Below are positions 50,626 through 59,242 of a DNA stretch of 64,000 nucleotides, piece after piece. Source of the stretch: Prevotella sp. (GTDB lineage Bacteria; Bacteroidota; Bacteroidia; Bacteroidales; Bacteroidaceae); contig JAFRPY010000044.1 in the NCBI GenBank assembly GCA_017428925.1, positions 1 to 64,000 of the forward strand, read 5' to 3'. Under the pieces are notes generated by a model. It worked only from the letters and a program-made list of their open reading frames with translations, did no database searches and had not been told where the DNA came from. Position 1 is the stretch's first letter; each line of letters begins with the position of its first letter. The position numbers were made by a program, and so were the translations under genes.

Positions 50626-51963
50626 TTATCCCCTACCCTCGCGCAAATCCTTAACACGTACGGCCTTACCTTCGCTGACGGGCAGAGAACCCTTCTTGAC
50701 AAGTCTTACGCGCGGAGTGAGCAGAATCTCATCCTTAAGAGCGCGCTGAATATCCTTGTTCATCTTCTCCAGTTCGGGAATGTAGTCGGTGCACATATCA
50801 TCGAGTTCAACTTCAACGGTAAGGATATCGTTATCGTTCTCCGTGGAGAGGGTGATAAGATAGTTGCTGCCCAATCCAGGATACTGAACGAGAATCTTCT
50901 CAATCTGCATGGGGAACACGTTGACGCCCTTGATGATGAACATGTCGTCGGTGCGACCCTTGATGCGGTCGATGCGCTTGTGGGTACGTCCGCACTTGCA
51001 TTCGCCCGGAATGATTCGTGTCAGGTCACGGGTGCGATAGCGCAGGATAGGCATCATGTCGCGGTCGAGCGTGGTCAGCACCATTTCACCAATCTGACCT
51101 TCGGGAACGGGCTCAAGCGTATCGGGGTCAACGATTTCGATGATATAGTTGTCTTCCCAGAGGTGCATGCCGTCCTGGTATTTGCACTCGAAAGCAACAC
51201 CGGGACCATTCATTTCGGTCATTCCGAATGAGTTATATGCCTTTACGCCAAGAAGCCGTTCAATGCGGCGGCGCTGCTCATCGGTATGAGGCTCGGCTCC
51301 AATGAAAAGCGTGCGGAGATTGGTGCTACGCGGGTCAACACCTTCTTCTTGGAACACCTCAGCCAGACGAATAGCATAGGAAGGAATGGCGTGAAGGCAA
51401 GTGGTGCCGAAATCTTTGATGAACATAATCTGGCGCTTTGAGTTGCCGGCAGCTGCTGGAATGGTGGTGGCTCCCAGACGCTCGGCTCCATACTGGAACC
51501 CAAGGCCGCCGGTGAACATTCCATAGCCGCTGGAATTCTGGAAGAAATCAGAATTACGGCATCCTACCATATACATGCTACGTGCCAACATATTTGCCCA
51601 CGAATCGATGTCATGCTTTGAGTAAGCAACAACCGTGGGATGGCCTGTGGTACCGCTTGACGAATGGATGCGTACGGCATCGTCCATGTTGCCTCCAACG
51701 AGTCCAAACGGATAATTGTCGCGAAGGTCAGCCTTTGTGGTGAACGGTATTTTACGGATGTCACTTACACTATTGAAATCATCGGGTGTGAGACCGAGTT
51801 CGCCTAAACGCTTGCCATAAAGATCGCTCTTGAGGGCAATTTCTATGGTTTTCTTCAGTTTGGCTACTTGTAGCTGCTCAAGCTCAGCACGAGGCATGGT
51901 CTCCAGTTCTGGTTGCCAGTACTCGCCATGCTCAGCACCGGTAGGATAATTCTCTTTGTTCAT
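50626..51963 (-). CDS. paaK: Phenylacetate--CoA ligase family enzyme
   Basis: This 445-residue adenylate-forming enzyme has YWQPELETMPRAELEQLQVAKL at the N-terminus, the P-loop SSSGTTGHPTVVAYS, the NSFGMTEMNGPGVAFEC segment, YRTRDLTRII and RIKGRTDDMFIIKGVNVFP, all diagnostic of PaaK. It links aryl acids such as phenylacetate to CoA with ATP. In anaerobic Bacteroidetes such enzymes often work with indolepyruvate oxidoreductases, but no iorAB genes are present here, so substrate and direction are uncertain. Confidence 0.92.
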   Translation of the reverse strand: MNKENYPTGAEHGEYWQPELETMPRAELEQLQVAKLKKTIEIALKSDLYGKRLGELGLTPDDFNSVSDIRKIPFTTKADLRDNYPFGLVGGNMDDAVRIHSSSGTTGHPTVVAYSKHDIDSWANMLARSMYMVGCRNSDFFQNSSGYGMFTGGLGFQYGAERLGATTIPAAAGNSKRQIMFIKDFGTTCLHAIPSYAIRLAEVFQEEGVDPRSTNLRTLFIGAEPHTDEQRRRIERLLGVKAYNSFGMTEMNGPGVAFECKYQDGMHLWEDNYIIEIVDPDTLEPVPEGQIGEMVLTTLDRDMMPILRYRTRDLTRIIPGECKCGRTHKRIDRIKGRTDDMFIIKGVNVFPMQIEKILVQYPGLGSNYLITLSTENDNDILTVEVELDDMCTDYIPELEKMNKDIQRALKDEILLTPRVRLVKKGSLPVSEGKAVRVKDLREGRG

Positions 51964-52018
51964 TTCTAAGCGTACAATTCTTTATAGTACAATATTATTT
52001 TTAAATGGAAGTTCAAAA

Positions 52019-52477
52019 TCAACGTATGCGGTCCATGGAACGCACAAGTTTTTCGTCGGCAATGATTCCCATACGTGCCATGAAGTTGAGGATAATGTTC
52101 ACAGCCGGTAGTCCAGCAGGAAAATCCAGGGAAAAGGTTGAAGCCGTCGGGTCTTGTTTGATGTAGGTGAAATATCCAAAAAGCAGATACCACAGAACCA
52201 ACAAGAAAATATTGAACGTGCAGACAGCTGCCTGCTGGCGGCGCTTTTTATACATGAAGATGCTGACAAAGGCCAACGAGGCCGAGAGCAGCAAGACAAC
52301 GAAAAGCGGCCACGTCTGGAGAACGTGGTTGCCGTTGCCGTCAACAACCCAAAGGTTGAACACCTGCGAAGAAACGCCCATGCCCGCTGGCTCAAGCGTT
52401 GCCAGCGGCAGACAAAGACAGCAGACGCTTGCAATGACGGCTAAAATAAGGTAGATGGTTTGCTTGCGCTGAATCAT
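52019..52477 (-). CDS. DUF4293-type membrane protein
   Basis: This 152-residue protein has four predicted membrane segments: about residues 7-26, 57-76, 86-105 and a weaker fourth near 120-135. MIQRKQTIYLILAVI at the start and the small size match the DUF4293 family, normally found beside rpoZ in Bacteroidetes. Function is unknown. Its start overlaps the rpoZ stop by 4 bp, so the two are translationally coupled. Confidence 0.8.
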   Translation of the reverse strand: MIQRKQTIYLILAVIASVCCLCLPLATLEPAGMGVSSQVFNLWVVDGNGNHVLQTWPLFVVLLLSASLAFVSIFMYKKRRQQAAVCTFNIFLLVLWYLLFGYFTYIKQDPTASTFSLDFPAGLPAVNIILNFMARMGIIADEKLVRSMDRIR

Positions 52478-52809
52478 GCCTCTTCGTCTTTATCCTTTGA
52501 AGGGTCTCTGAAATAAACCTGGTTGTCGATGAACTCTTCGGTTGCAAGAAGCGTTGCCTTGGGCAATTTCTCATAATAGCGAGAGATCTCGATCTGTTCG
52601 CGGTTTTCAAACACCTCTTCAAGGGAATCGTTATAGGAAGCAAACTCGGCAAGTTTCTTGCTGAGGTCCTGCTTGATCTCGATGGAAATTTGGTTGGCAC
52701 GCTTGCCGATAATAGCAACACTTTCGTAAATGTTTCCTGTATCCTTACAGAGATCCATGATGTTTCGTGTTACGGTGTTGTTGGGTGCTTTTGATTTCTT
52801 GTAATCCAT
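52474..52809 (-). CDS. rpoZ: RNA polymerase omega subunit, Bacteroidetes type
   Basis: This 111-residue protein (MDYKKSKAPNNTVTRNIMDLC..., with ESVAIIGKRANQISIEIKQD) fits the diverged Bacteroidetes omega subunit; the IIGKRANQI segment corresponds to the conserved AxxRAxQL-like helix of omega. Omega helps assembly and stability of RNA polymerase. Its place between bamD and a DUF4293 gene is the typical arrangement. It starts 30 nt after bamD. Confidence 0.85.
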   Translation of the reverse strand: MDYKKSKAPNNTVTRNIMDLCKDTGNIYESVAIIGKRANQISIEIKQDLSKKLAEFASYNDSLEEVFENREQIEISRYYEKLPKATLLATEEFIDNQVYFRDPSKDKDEEA

Positions 52810-52839
52810 AAATTATACTGTTAAATGATTCTTTTTCTT

Positions 52840-53679
52840 TTATTCGTTATCTTTATTCGTTGCGGTGAACTTCTTGCATACAGCGATATACTTCTCAGCA
52901 AGCTTAACGTTCTTGGAATCAGGGTACTCGTTGACGAAACCATAGCATTCGTCTTCGGCATCCTGATAGCGCTCAAGCTGGCGGGTGGCAGCCGAGTTTC
53001 GGGCCAGTTCGTACTTACTCTTCATGATTAGAAGGGCAAAATCTTCGCGCATGGAAGTATAGGGATAGTCCTTTAGTGCATTTTGTGCCGTGATGATGCA
53101 CGACTCATAGTTGGATTCGGAATTTGAGTTGACGTTTCCGAAATATCCACCAAGATCGTAATATAGCTGGGCGTTGTAGAGTTCCTTCTTCACAAGCTTG
53201 TCCTGAAGTTCAAAAAGACGATCCTGGGCCTGAGACTTCATCTTAGCATCAGGGTAAAGGTCAAGATAATCCTGAAAAGCAGCAATCGCCTTAATCGTCA
53301 GACTCTGGTCAAGACGGGGCTCTGGCGTACTCATGTACAGGCTCTGACCCACATGAAAGTTGGCCGTCTCGGCATAGTGACCTTTAGGATAGGTTGTTGC
53401 ATACTTCTTGAAAGCAGCTGAAGCTGACTCGAAGTCAAGATTGCAATATTGTGCCATTGCTAGCATATACAGGCTTTCTTGAGCATTGTCGGTTCCTTTC
53501 TGGAAAGAAATCAAATCATTAAGAAGAGTAATGGAACGTTGGTATTTACCGGTTGCAAAATATTCTTTGGCATACTCATACTTCATGGGCATATCTGTAG
53601 ACTTCAACACGCGGTTGAATTCATGGGCACAACTACTAAGAAGTAGGGCTGTGAGGAGCATACAAAGCGTTTTCTTCAT
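52840..53679 (-). CDS. bamD: Outer membrane assembly lipoprotein BamD
   Basis: This 279-residue lipoprotein (lipobox LLLSSCA with Cys at about residue 17) is built from TPR-like helical pairs: YEYAKEYFATGKYQRSITLL, SLYMLAMAQYCNLDFESASA, AFKKYATTYPKGHYAETANF, and so on. BamD is an essential part of the BAM complex that inserts beta-barrel proteins into the outer membrane. A -7 box at 53702-53709 precedes it, and it leads the bamD-rpoZ-DUF4293 operon. Confidence 0.92.
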   Translation of the reverse strand: MKKTLCMLLTALLLSSCAHEFNRVLKSTDMPMKYEYAKEYFATGKYQRSITLLNDLISFQKGTDNAQESLYMLAMAQYCNLDFESASAAFKKYATTYPKGHYAETANFHVGQSLYMSTPEPRLDQSLTIKAIAAFQDYLDLYPDAKMKSQAQDRLFELQDKLVKKELYNAQLYYDLGGYFGNVNSNSESNYESCIITAQNALKDYPYTSMREDFALLIMKSKYELARNSAATRQLERYQDAEDECYGFVNEYPDSKNVKLAEKYIAVCKKFTATNKDNE

Positions 53680-53701
53680 TTTTCCATTCTAAAAAACTTT
53701 G

Positions 53702-53709
53702 CAAAAGTA
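53702..53709 (-). promoter_or_regulatory. -7 box for bamD operon
   Basis: The reverse strand reads TACTTTTG followed by C, 22 nt before the bamD start. Confidence 0.6.
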
Positions 53710-53782
53710 CACATAATTCCATGAATAGCAAAATGAATGTGGGGATATTTAAGAAAAATTTCTATTTTTTGTAAAGGAATCG

Positions 53783-53813
53783 TTTGTCATCTCGGCGTTT
53801 TATTGTAATTTTG
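53783..53813 (+). promoter_or_regulatory. Complete -33/-7 promoter of uvrB
   Basis: TTTG (53783-53786), 19-nt spacer, TAATTTTG (53806-53813). The uvrB ATG is at 53822, only 8 nt past the box, so the leader is at most a few nucleotides. Confidence 0.75.
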
Positions 53814-53821
53814 CAATCAAG

Positions 53822-55864
53822 ATGAATTTCAAGCTTACATCAAAATACCAACCCACGGGCGACCAGCCTGAGGCTATAAAGGAACTAACCGATGGCGTCA
53901 GAAGAGGCGACAGGGCGCAGGTTCTGCTTGGTGTCACAGGTTCAGGAAAAACATTCACGGTGGCTAACGTGATAGCCAATGTCAATAAGCCGACACTGAT
54001 ATTAAGCCATAACAAGACCCTAGCAGCCCAGCTTTATGAGGAGATGAAGGGATTCTTTCCAGAAAATGCTGTTGAATACTATGTGAGCTATTATGACTAT
54101 TATCAGCCAGAGGCTTACATGCCCATTTCAGACACTTATATTGAAAAGGATTTGGCTATTAACGACGAGATTGACCGCTTAAGGCTGAGTGCCGTTTCGT
54201 CCTTGCTGTCAGGCAGAAAAGACGTTGTTGTGGTCAGTTCCGTTTCGTGCATTTACGGTATGGGCGGACCTACGGCAATGGCTTCGAGTGTGATTAACAT
54301 CAAGCGCGGCATGAAACTAGAGCGAAATCAGTTCCTGCGCCAGCTTGTGGATGCACTTTATGTAAGGAACGACATTGATATGAAACGCGGCAATTTCCGA
54401 GTGAGAGGTGAGACGGTTGACGTTTTTATCGCCTATAGCGAAAATGTGCTTAGGCTGAATTGGTGGGATGATGAAATAGACAGCATTGAAGAGGTGGATT
54501 CCGTAAGCTTTCAACGGCTTGGTCAATTCGAAGAATATCAAATTTATCCGGCCAATCTTTTCGTCACTTCTAAAGAGCAGACTGAGATTGCCATCCACAA
54601 TATCCAAGACGATTTGACGTTGCAAATTGAACACTTTAATGAGATTGGTGAAACGTATAAGGCACAACGAATTAAGGAACGTGTTGAATATGACATTGAG
54701 ATGATAAAGGAACTTGGACATTGTAGCGGAATCGAGAACTATTCAAGATACTTTGACGGCCGTGAAGCAGGCCAACGTCCCTACTGTCTTTTGGACTTTT
54801 TTCCTGAAGATTTCCTGCTTGTCGTTGATGAAAGTCATGTCAGCGTTCCGCAGATTTCAGCCATGTACGGAGGTGACCGGGCACGTAAAACAAACCTTGT
54901 GGAATATGGCTTCAGGCTACCAGCTGCCTTCGATAACCGTCCGTTAAAGTTTGAAGAATTTGAGCAATTGGTTCCGCAAACCATCTATGTAAGTGCCACG
55001 CCTGCAGATTACGAATTGGCTGAGGCTGGTGGCGTTATCGTTGAGCAGGTGATACGACCAACGGGATTGCTTGACCCCGTTATCGAAGTGCGTCCAACTG
55101 AGAACCAAATCGATGACTTAATCGACGAAATTCTGACCCGTTGCCACAGACGAGAGCGTGTTCTCGTGACGACGCTTACCAAGCGTATGGCTGAAGAACT
55201 TACGGAGTATTTGTTAAACAATAACGTTAAGGCTAATTATATCCATAGCGATGTGGCTACGCTTGACCGAATTAAAATCATGGCAGACTTACGTTCCGGT
55301 GCTTTCGATGTGCTTGTCGGAGTGAACCTTTTGCGTGAGGGACTTGACTTGCCTGAAGTGTCACTTGTGGCCATCTTGGATGCAGACAAAGAAGGTTTCC
55401 TGCGCTCTCACCGTTCACTTACCCAGACAGCTGGACGAGCAGCCCGAAACGTCAACGGAAAAGTACTGATGTATGCCGACACTATCACTCAAAGCATGCA
55501 GCTCACCATCGATGAGACTAACCGCCGAAGGGCCAAGCAATTGCGTTACAACGAGGAGCATAACATCACGCCTACGCAAATCGTCAAAGCCATTAATCAA
55601 CAATCATTGGCAAGGGGCAATTATGAGAAGGAAAGGCAAAAGGAAGTTGCTGACCATCAATACAAACCTTACATCGAGCCAGACGCCTTGCACGTGGCAG
55701 CAGATCCCATCGTCATGCGCATGACCAAGGAACAGTTGCGTAAAAGCATAGAGAACACAACGGCCCTGATGAAAGCTGCCGCCAAGCGGTTGGATTTCAT
55801 TCAGGCAGCACAGTATCGCGATGAAGTATTCCGGCTTACTGAATTGCTCGAAAGGGAAAAATAA
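53822..55864 (+). CDS. uvrB: Excinuclease ABC subunit B
   Basis: UvrB is the damage-verifying helicase-like subunit of nucleotide excision repair. The 680-residue protein has Walker A GVTGSGKT (37-44), the beta-hairpin region YYDYYQPEAYMP, DEIDRLRLSAVSSLL, DEVH-type box VVDESHVSVPQI, LLREGLDLPEVSLVAILDAD, and GRAARNVNGKVLMYAD. The C-terminal UVR domain (about 640-678) is present for UvrC contact. Complete and canonical. No SOS-box was recognised at its promoter. Confidence 0.97.
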   Translation: MNFKLTSKYQPTGDQPEAIKELTDGVRRGDRAQVLLGVTGSGKTFTVANVIANVNKPTLILSHNKTLAAQLYEEMKGFFPENAVEYYVSYYDYYQPEAYMPISDTYIEKDLAINDEIDRLRLSAVSSLLSGRKDVVVVSSVSCIYGMGGPTAMASSVINIKRGMKLERNQFLRQLVDALYVRNDIDMKRGNFRVRGETVDVFIAYSENVLRLNWWDDEIDSIEEVDSVSFQRLGQFEEYQIYPANLFVTSKEQTEIAIHNIQDDLTLQIEHFNEIGETYKAQRIKERVEYDIEMIKELGHCSGIENYSRYFDGREAGQRPYCLLDFFPEDFLLVVDESHVSVPQISAMYGGDRARKTNLVEYGFRLPAAFDNRPLKFEEFEQLVPQTIYVSATPADYELAEAGGVIVEQVIRPTGLLDPVIEVRPTENQIDDLIDEILTRCHRRERVLVTTLTKRMAEELTEYLLNNNVKANYIHSDVATLDRIKIMADLRSGAFDVLVGVNLLREGLDLPEVSLVAILDADKEGFLRSHRSLTQTAGRAARNVNGKVLMYADTITQSMQLTIDETNRRRAKQLRYNEEHNITPTQIVKAINQQSLARGNYEKERQKEVADHQYKPYIEPDALHVAADPIVMRMTKEQLRKSIENTTALMKAAAKRLDFIQAAQYRDEVFRLTELLEREK

Positions 55865-55918
55865 CGTTAATTAGCAATAATTTTAGACACGTCTTTCCCG
55901 TAGTTCGTGGAAATTAAC

Positions 55919-55926
55919 TACCTTTG
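55919..55926 (+). promoter_or_regulatory. -7 box for DUF4468 gene
   Basis: TACCTTTG followed by C, 21 nt before the ATG at 55948. It overlaps an upstream TTG, which rules that out as start. Confidence 0.6.
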
Positions 55927-55947
55927 CACCATAAAAATAGAATCTAT

Positions 55948-56577
55948 ATGAAAAAAATAGCAATATCGTTAATGTTCATGCTGCCACTTTCGGTGATGGC
56001 TCAGAATGTTTGGGAAAAGCCTCAAGACACGGCCACCGAAACGGTAAAGAAAAAGGAAAAGTCCAAAACCGATCCCAAATACCTGCGTGGTGCCGTTCCT
56101 GAGATAGATGGAAAAGTGAAATGGGAACTTGACGTGGATGTTCCGGGAAAGTCTGCACAGGAAATTTATGACATCATGTTCAAATGCCTGGATGACCTCA
56201 CAAAAAGCGAAGGCCAGTTGGAAGGCAGTTGCATTACCTTGGTCAACAAGCAAGAAAACACCATTGTGGCCAGCGTCAGGGAATGGCTTACTTTTACCAG
56301 CAACTTCATGTCGCTCGATCGCGCTAAGTTCTACTATACGCTCATTGCAGCTTGTACTGACGGACACATGAATCTGTCAATGGAAAGAATCTCGTATCGC
56401 TACAATGAAGCCAAAAACAAGCCTTCGATTTATTCGGCTGAAGAGATGATAACTGACGACTATGCGGTTAACAAGAAGAACACCAAGCTTTATCCAGGCT
56501 CGTCAAAGTTCCGCCGCAAGACCATTGACCGCAAGGACATGCTCTTCGAAACCATTAGAAATGTTTTAAAACAATAG
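55948..56577 (+). CDS. Secreted DUF4468 (TBP-like fold) protein
   Basis: The start at 55948 follows the promoter and gives a signal peptide (MKKIAISLMFMLPLSVMAQ). The 209-residue protein has a Lys-rich linker and then VKWELDVDVPGKSAQEIYDI, KCLDDLTKSEGQLEGSCITL and ASVREWLTFTSNFMSLDRAK, matching the DUF4468 family of Bacteroidetes, thought to have a TBP-like fold. Function is unknown; it is probably periplasmic. Confidence 0.75.
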   Translation: MKKIAISLMFMLPLSVMAQNVWEKPQDTATETVKKKEKSKTDPKYLRGAVPEIDGKVKWELDVDVPGKSAQEIYDIMFKCLDDLTKSEGQLEGSCITLVNKQENTIVASVREWLTFTSNFMSLDRAKFYYTLIAACTDGHMNLSMERISYRYNEAKNKPSIYSAEEMITDDYAVNKKNTKLYPGSSKFRRKTIDRKDMLFETIRNVLKQ

Positions 56578-56595
56578 TCATTCATAGTTTTTGTT

Positions 56596-56811
56596 TTGGA
56601 AAATAACAATTTTATTCGCCGCCAACGCGGAAGTGAACAAGAGGAAGACAGGTTCCTGATGCTACGCCAAATACTTAACCTCCTTTTCATGGTGGGTGCA
56701 GCAGCAGGATTAGCTGTATATTTTCTGAGTAGCACACAAATCGGAACCTTCATCATATTGTTCTCGATGGTTCTGAAAATTGTGGAGTGCGTATTACGAC
56801 TGTTGAAATGA
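56596..56811 (+). CDS. Small membrane protein upstream of porin (TTG start)
   Basis: This 71-residue protein begins at a TTG (ENNNFIRRQRGSEQEEDRF...) with no in-frame ATG until residue 22. The charged N-terminus is followed by two hydrophobic segments (about 26-44 and 48-68). It ends in ATGA overlapping the porin start at 56808, which argues that it is translated. I recall similar small proteins preceding Porin_10 genes in Bacteroides. Function is unknown. Confidence 0.6.
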   Translation: MENNNFIRRQRGSEQEEDRFLMLRQILNLLFMVGAAAGLAVYFLSSTQIGTFIILFSMVLKIVECVLRLLK

Positions 56812-59144
56812 GAAAGCTGTTGTTCATACTTTTTTTCGTCGGATGTTACGAATCACTCTACGCTCAGGACTTCAACGAGATTACTCCTGACGGTAACATT
56901 ACCAATACGGCAAAAAAAGACACGCTCGGATCAAACAAAGAAGCACCAAGGGGATTTTTCGCCTGGACGGTGGACAAACGTTTTGGTGACCGCACCCGAA
57001 CGGAACCCGATACCCTTCAGTACATGTACATGAACTCTATCTTTACTGAAGGAAAATATGGCGAATACAACACGTTGGGCAATCTGGGCTCTCCACGCCT
57101 GAACCGCATTTTTGCCGATCGGCAGGAACCACAGCAGTTTTATTTCACACAACCTTACGATTTCTTCATCACCGAAGTAGATCAATTCCATTTCATCAAC
57201 ACCCTCTCCCCTATCACAAACATCACCTTTCAAGAATGCGGTGACAAGAACAATGGTGAAGATCATTTCAAAGCAAAGTTTGCCGTGAATGCCGGCAAGC
57301 GAATTAGCGTTGGCTTCAATTTCAATTATATCTATGGCCGTGGTTACTATCAAAACCAAAGCACCGCTCATTTCAATTATTCCATGTACGGAGCTTATTT
57401 AGGTGACCGTTACGAAGCTCAGATGATTATGTCAACTAATCATCAGAAGACAGCTGAGAATGGTGGTATCAGAAATGATGAATACATTACCCACCCGGAA
57501 CAATTTACCGATAATTTTGAAACGTACGAAATTCCCACTTTCCTTTCTAGCAACTGGAACCGTTTGGACCATCATCATATATTCTTCACTCATCGCTATA
57601 ATGTAGGTTTCAACCGCAAGATACCCATGACTCCCGAAGAAATAAAGGCGAAGAAATTCGCTATGGAGAGTGCAAAGGAAAAGGAAGAAAGGGATGCTAT
57701 TGAAAAGGCCCGCAGGAAAGCGCTGAAGAAAGGAGAAGATTTTGACGAAGAAGCTTTCTTACAAGAGCGCGAGGAGCAAAAGAAACTGAGTGGGCGCCCT
57801 GATGATGCGAAAATTGCCGGAGAGGAGCCTGCAGACATTAAGATAGAAGCTGGAGAACGCATTAAGGTAGATGGTGCTCAAGCTGCCGACAGTTTGCTTG
57901 CTGCGAGCAAAAAGGAAGCAGAAGATACCGCGTGGTATAAAAACGAGTATGTTCCCGTGACGAGCTTCATCCACACGCTTAACTGGGATTATGCACATCG
58001 CATCTATCAGTCATATCTCACACCAGATGATTATTATTTGCACCAAAACTATTATGACAGTTCTGTGCTACATGGTGACTCCATCTATGATCCTACCCGC
58101 CATTACAGCCTGAAGAACACCGTAGCGCTTAGTCTGCTGGAAGGTTTCAACAAATGGGCAAAAGCTGGCTTAAAGGCATTTGCGACTCACGAACTGAGGC
58201 ATTTTACGCTTCCCGATTCCTTGCAACACGGTGTTTCATACAATGAGCACAACATTAGCATAGGTGGACAGTTGGTAAAAGCCCAGGGAAACATGCTTCA
58301 CTATAACGTGACCGCAGAGACCTTCCTGGTTGGTGAAGATGCCGGTCAAATAAAAGTCGATGCAAATGTTGACGTCAACATTCCATTTTGGGGTGATACG
58401 ATAAAAATCGAGGGAAAAGGTTTCTACCATCGGCTGAGCCCCACATTCTATCAGCGCCATTTCCATTCAAAACACATCTGGTGGGACAATTCAAATCTTG
58501 AAAAAGAAACCCGTTCAAGAATCGAAGGCGTACTATCTTATCCCAAGACGCGAACAAAATTCCGCGTTGTTGCCGACGATTTGAAGAACTATATTTACTT
58601 TGCTCATTCTTATCTGACGGATAATTCCGATGGTTCAGTAAACCTTATACAAACAGACCATGAGGTCACCCTTAGGCAAGAAACTGAAAACATTGCCTTG
58701 CTGACCCTTCAACTTCAGCAGAATTTTGTGCTTGGTCCCATCAACTGGGAAAATGTGATAACTTATCAGAAGTGCAGCAATAAGACAGTTTTGCCCCTTC
58801 CTGACTTTAATTTTTATAGCAATCTCTACCTGAAATTCAGAATTGCCAAGGTGCTTGACACGAACATTGGTGCCGACATAAGATATTTCACCAAATACTA
58901 CGTTCCTGACTATAATCCACTGCTCGGACAGTTTACCATTCAGAATAATGGAGAGAACAATATCGAGCTGGGAAATTATCCGTGGATAAACGTGTATGCG
59001 AACCTGAAACTGAAGCAAGCACGCTTCTATGTGATGATGAGCCATGTGAATTACACAAAGGGCGCCGAATGTTTTTTGGTCCCCCATTATCCTACCAATC
59101 AGATGATATTACGTTTAGGTGTATCGTGGAATTTCTTTAATTAA
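56808..59144 (+). CDS. Putative porin (Porin_10 type)
   Basis: The start at 56808 overlaps the preceding stop and gives a signal peptide (MRKLLFILFFVGCYESLYAQ). The 778-residue protein has an N-terminal region with TRTEPDTLQYMYMNSIFTEG and NLGSPRLNRIFADR, typical of the Bacteroidetes putative porin family. An unusual insertion at about residues 275-370 is highly charged and helical (KEKEERDAIEKARRKALKKG and onward), probably a periplasmic or surface coiled segment. The remainder is beta-strands ending in VSWNFFN. Outer-membrane location is likely; the substrate is unknown. Confidence 0.8.
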   Translation: MRKLLFILFFVGCYESLYAQDFNEITPDGNITNTAKKDTLGSNKEAPRGFFAWTVDKRFGDRTRTEPDTLQYMYMNSIFTEGKYGEYNTLGNLGSPRLNRIFADRQEPQQFYFTQPYDFFITEVDQFHFINTLSPITNITFQECGDKNNGEDHFKAKFAVNAGKRISVGFNFNYIYGRGYYQNQSTAHFNYSMYGAYLGDRYEAQMIMSTNHQKTAENGGIRNDEYITHPEQFTDNFETYEIPTFLSSNWNRLDHHHIFFTHRYNVGFNRKIPMTPEEIKAKKFAMESAKEKEERDAIEKARRKALKKGEDFDEEAFLQEREEQKKLSGRPDDAKIAGEEPADIKIEAGERIKVDGAQAADSLLAASKKEAEDTAWYKNEYVPVTSFIHTLNWDYAHRIYQSYLTPDDYYLHQNYYDSSVLHGDSIYDPTRHYSLKNTVALSLLEGFNKWAKAGLKAFATHELRHFTLPDSLQHGVSYNEHNISIGGQLVKAQGNMLHYNVTAETFLVGEDAGQIKVDANVDVNIPFWGDTIKIEGKGFYHRLSPTFYQRHFHSKHIWWDNSNLEKETRSRIEGVLSYPKTRTKFRVVADDLKNYIYFAHSYLTDNSDGSVNLIQTDHEVTLRQETENIALLTLQLQQNFVLGPINWENVITYQKCSNKTVLPLPDFNFYSNLYLKFRIAKVLDTNIGADIRYFTKYYVPDYNPLLGQFTIQNNGENNIELGNYPWINVYANLKLKQARFYVMMSHVNYTKGAECFLVPHYPTNQMILRLGVSWNFFN

Positions 59145-59169
59145 TGTACGTAATTTCAAAAAAAATAAT

Positions 59170-59177
59170 TACTTTTG
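59170..59177 (+). promoter_or_regulatory. -7 box for the aminotransferase operon
   Basis: TACTTTTG followed by C; leader of about 60 nt to the ATG at 59243. Confidence 0.6.
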
Positions 59178-59242
59178 CAGCCAAATTGTGAATAACGAGG
59201 AAATGTGACAACCACAAATCGCAAATCCCTAATTATAATAAA

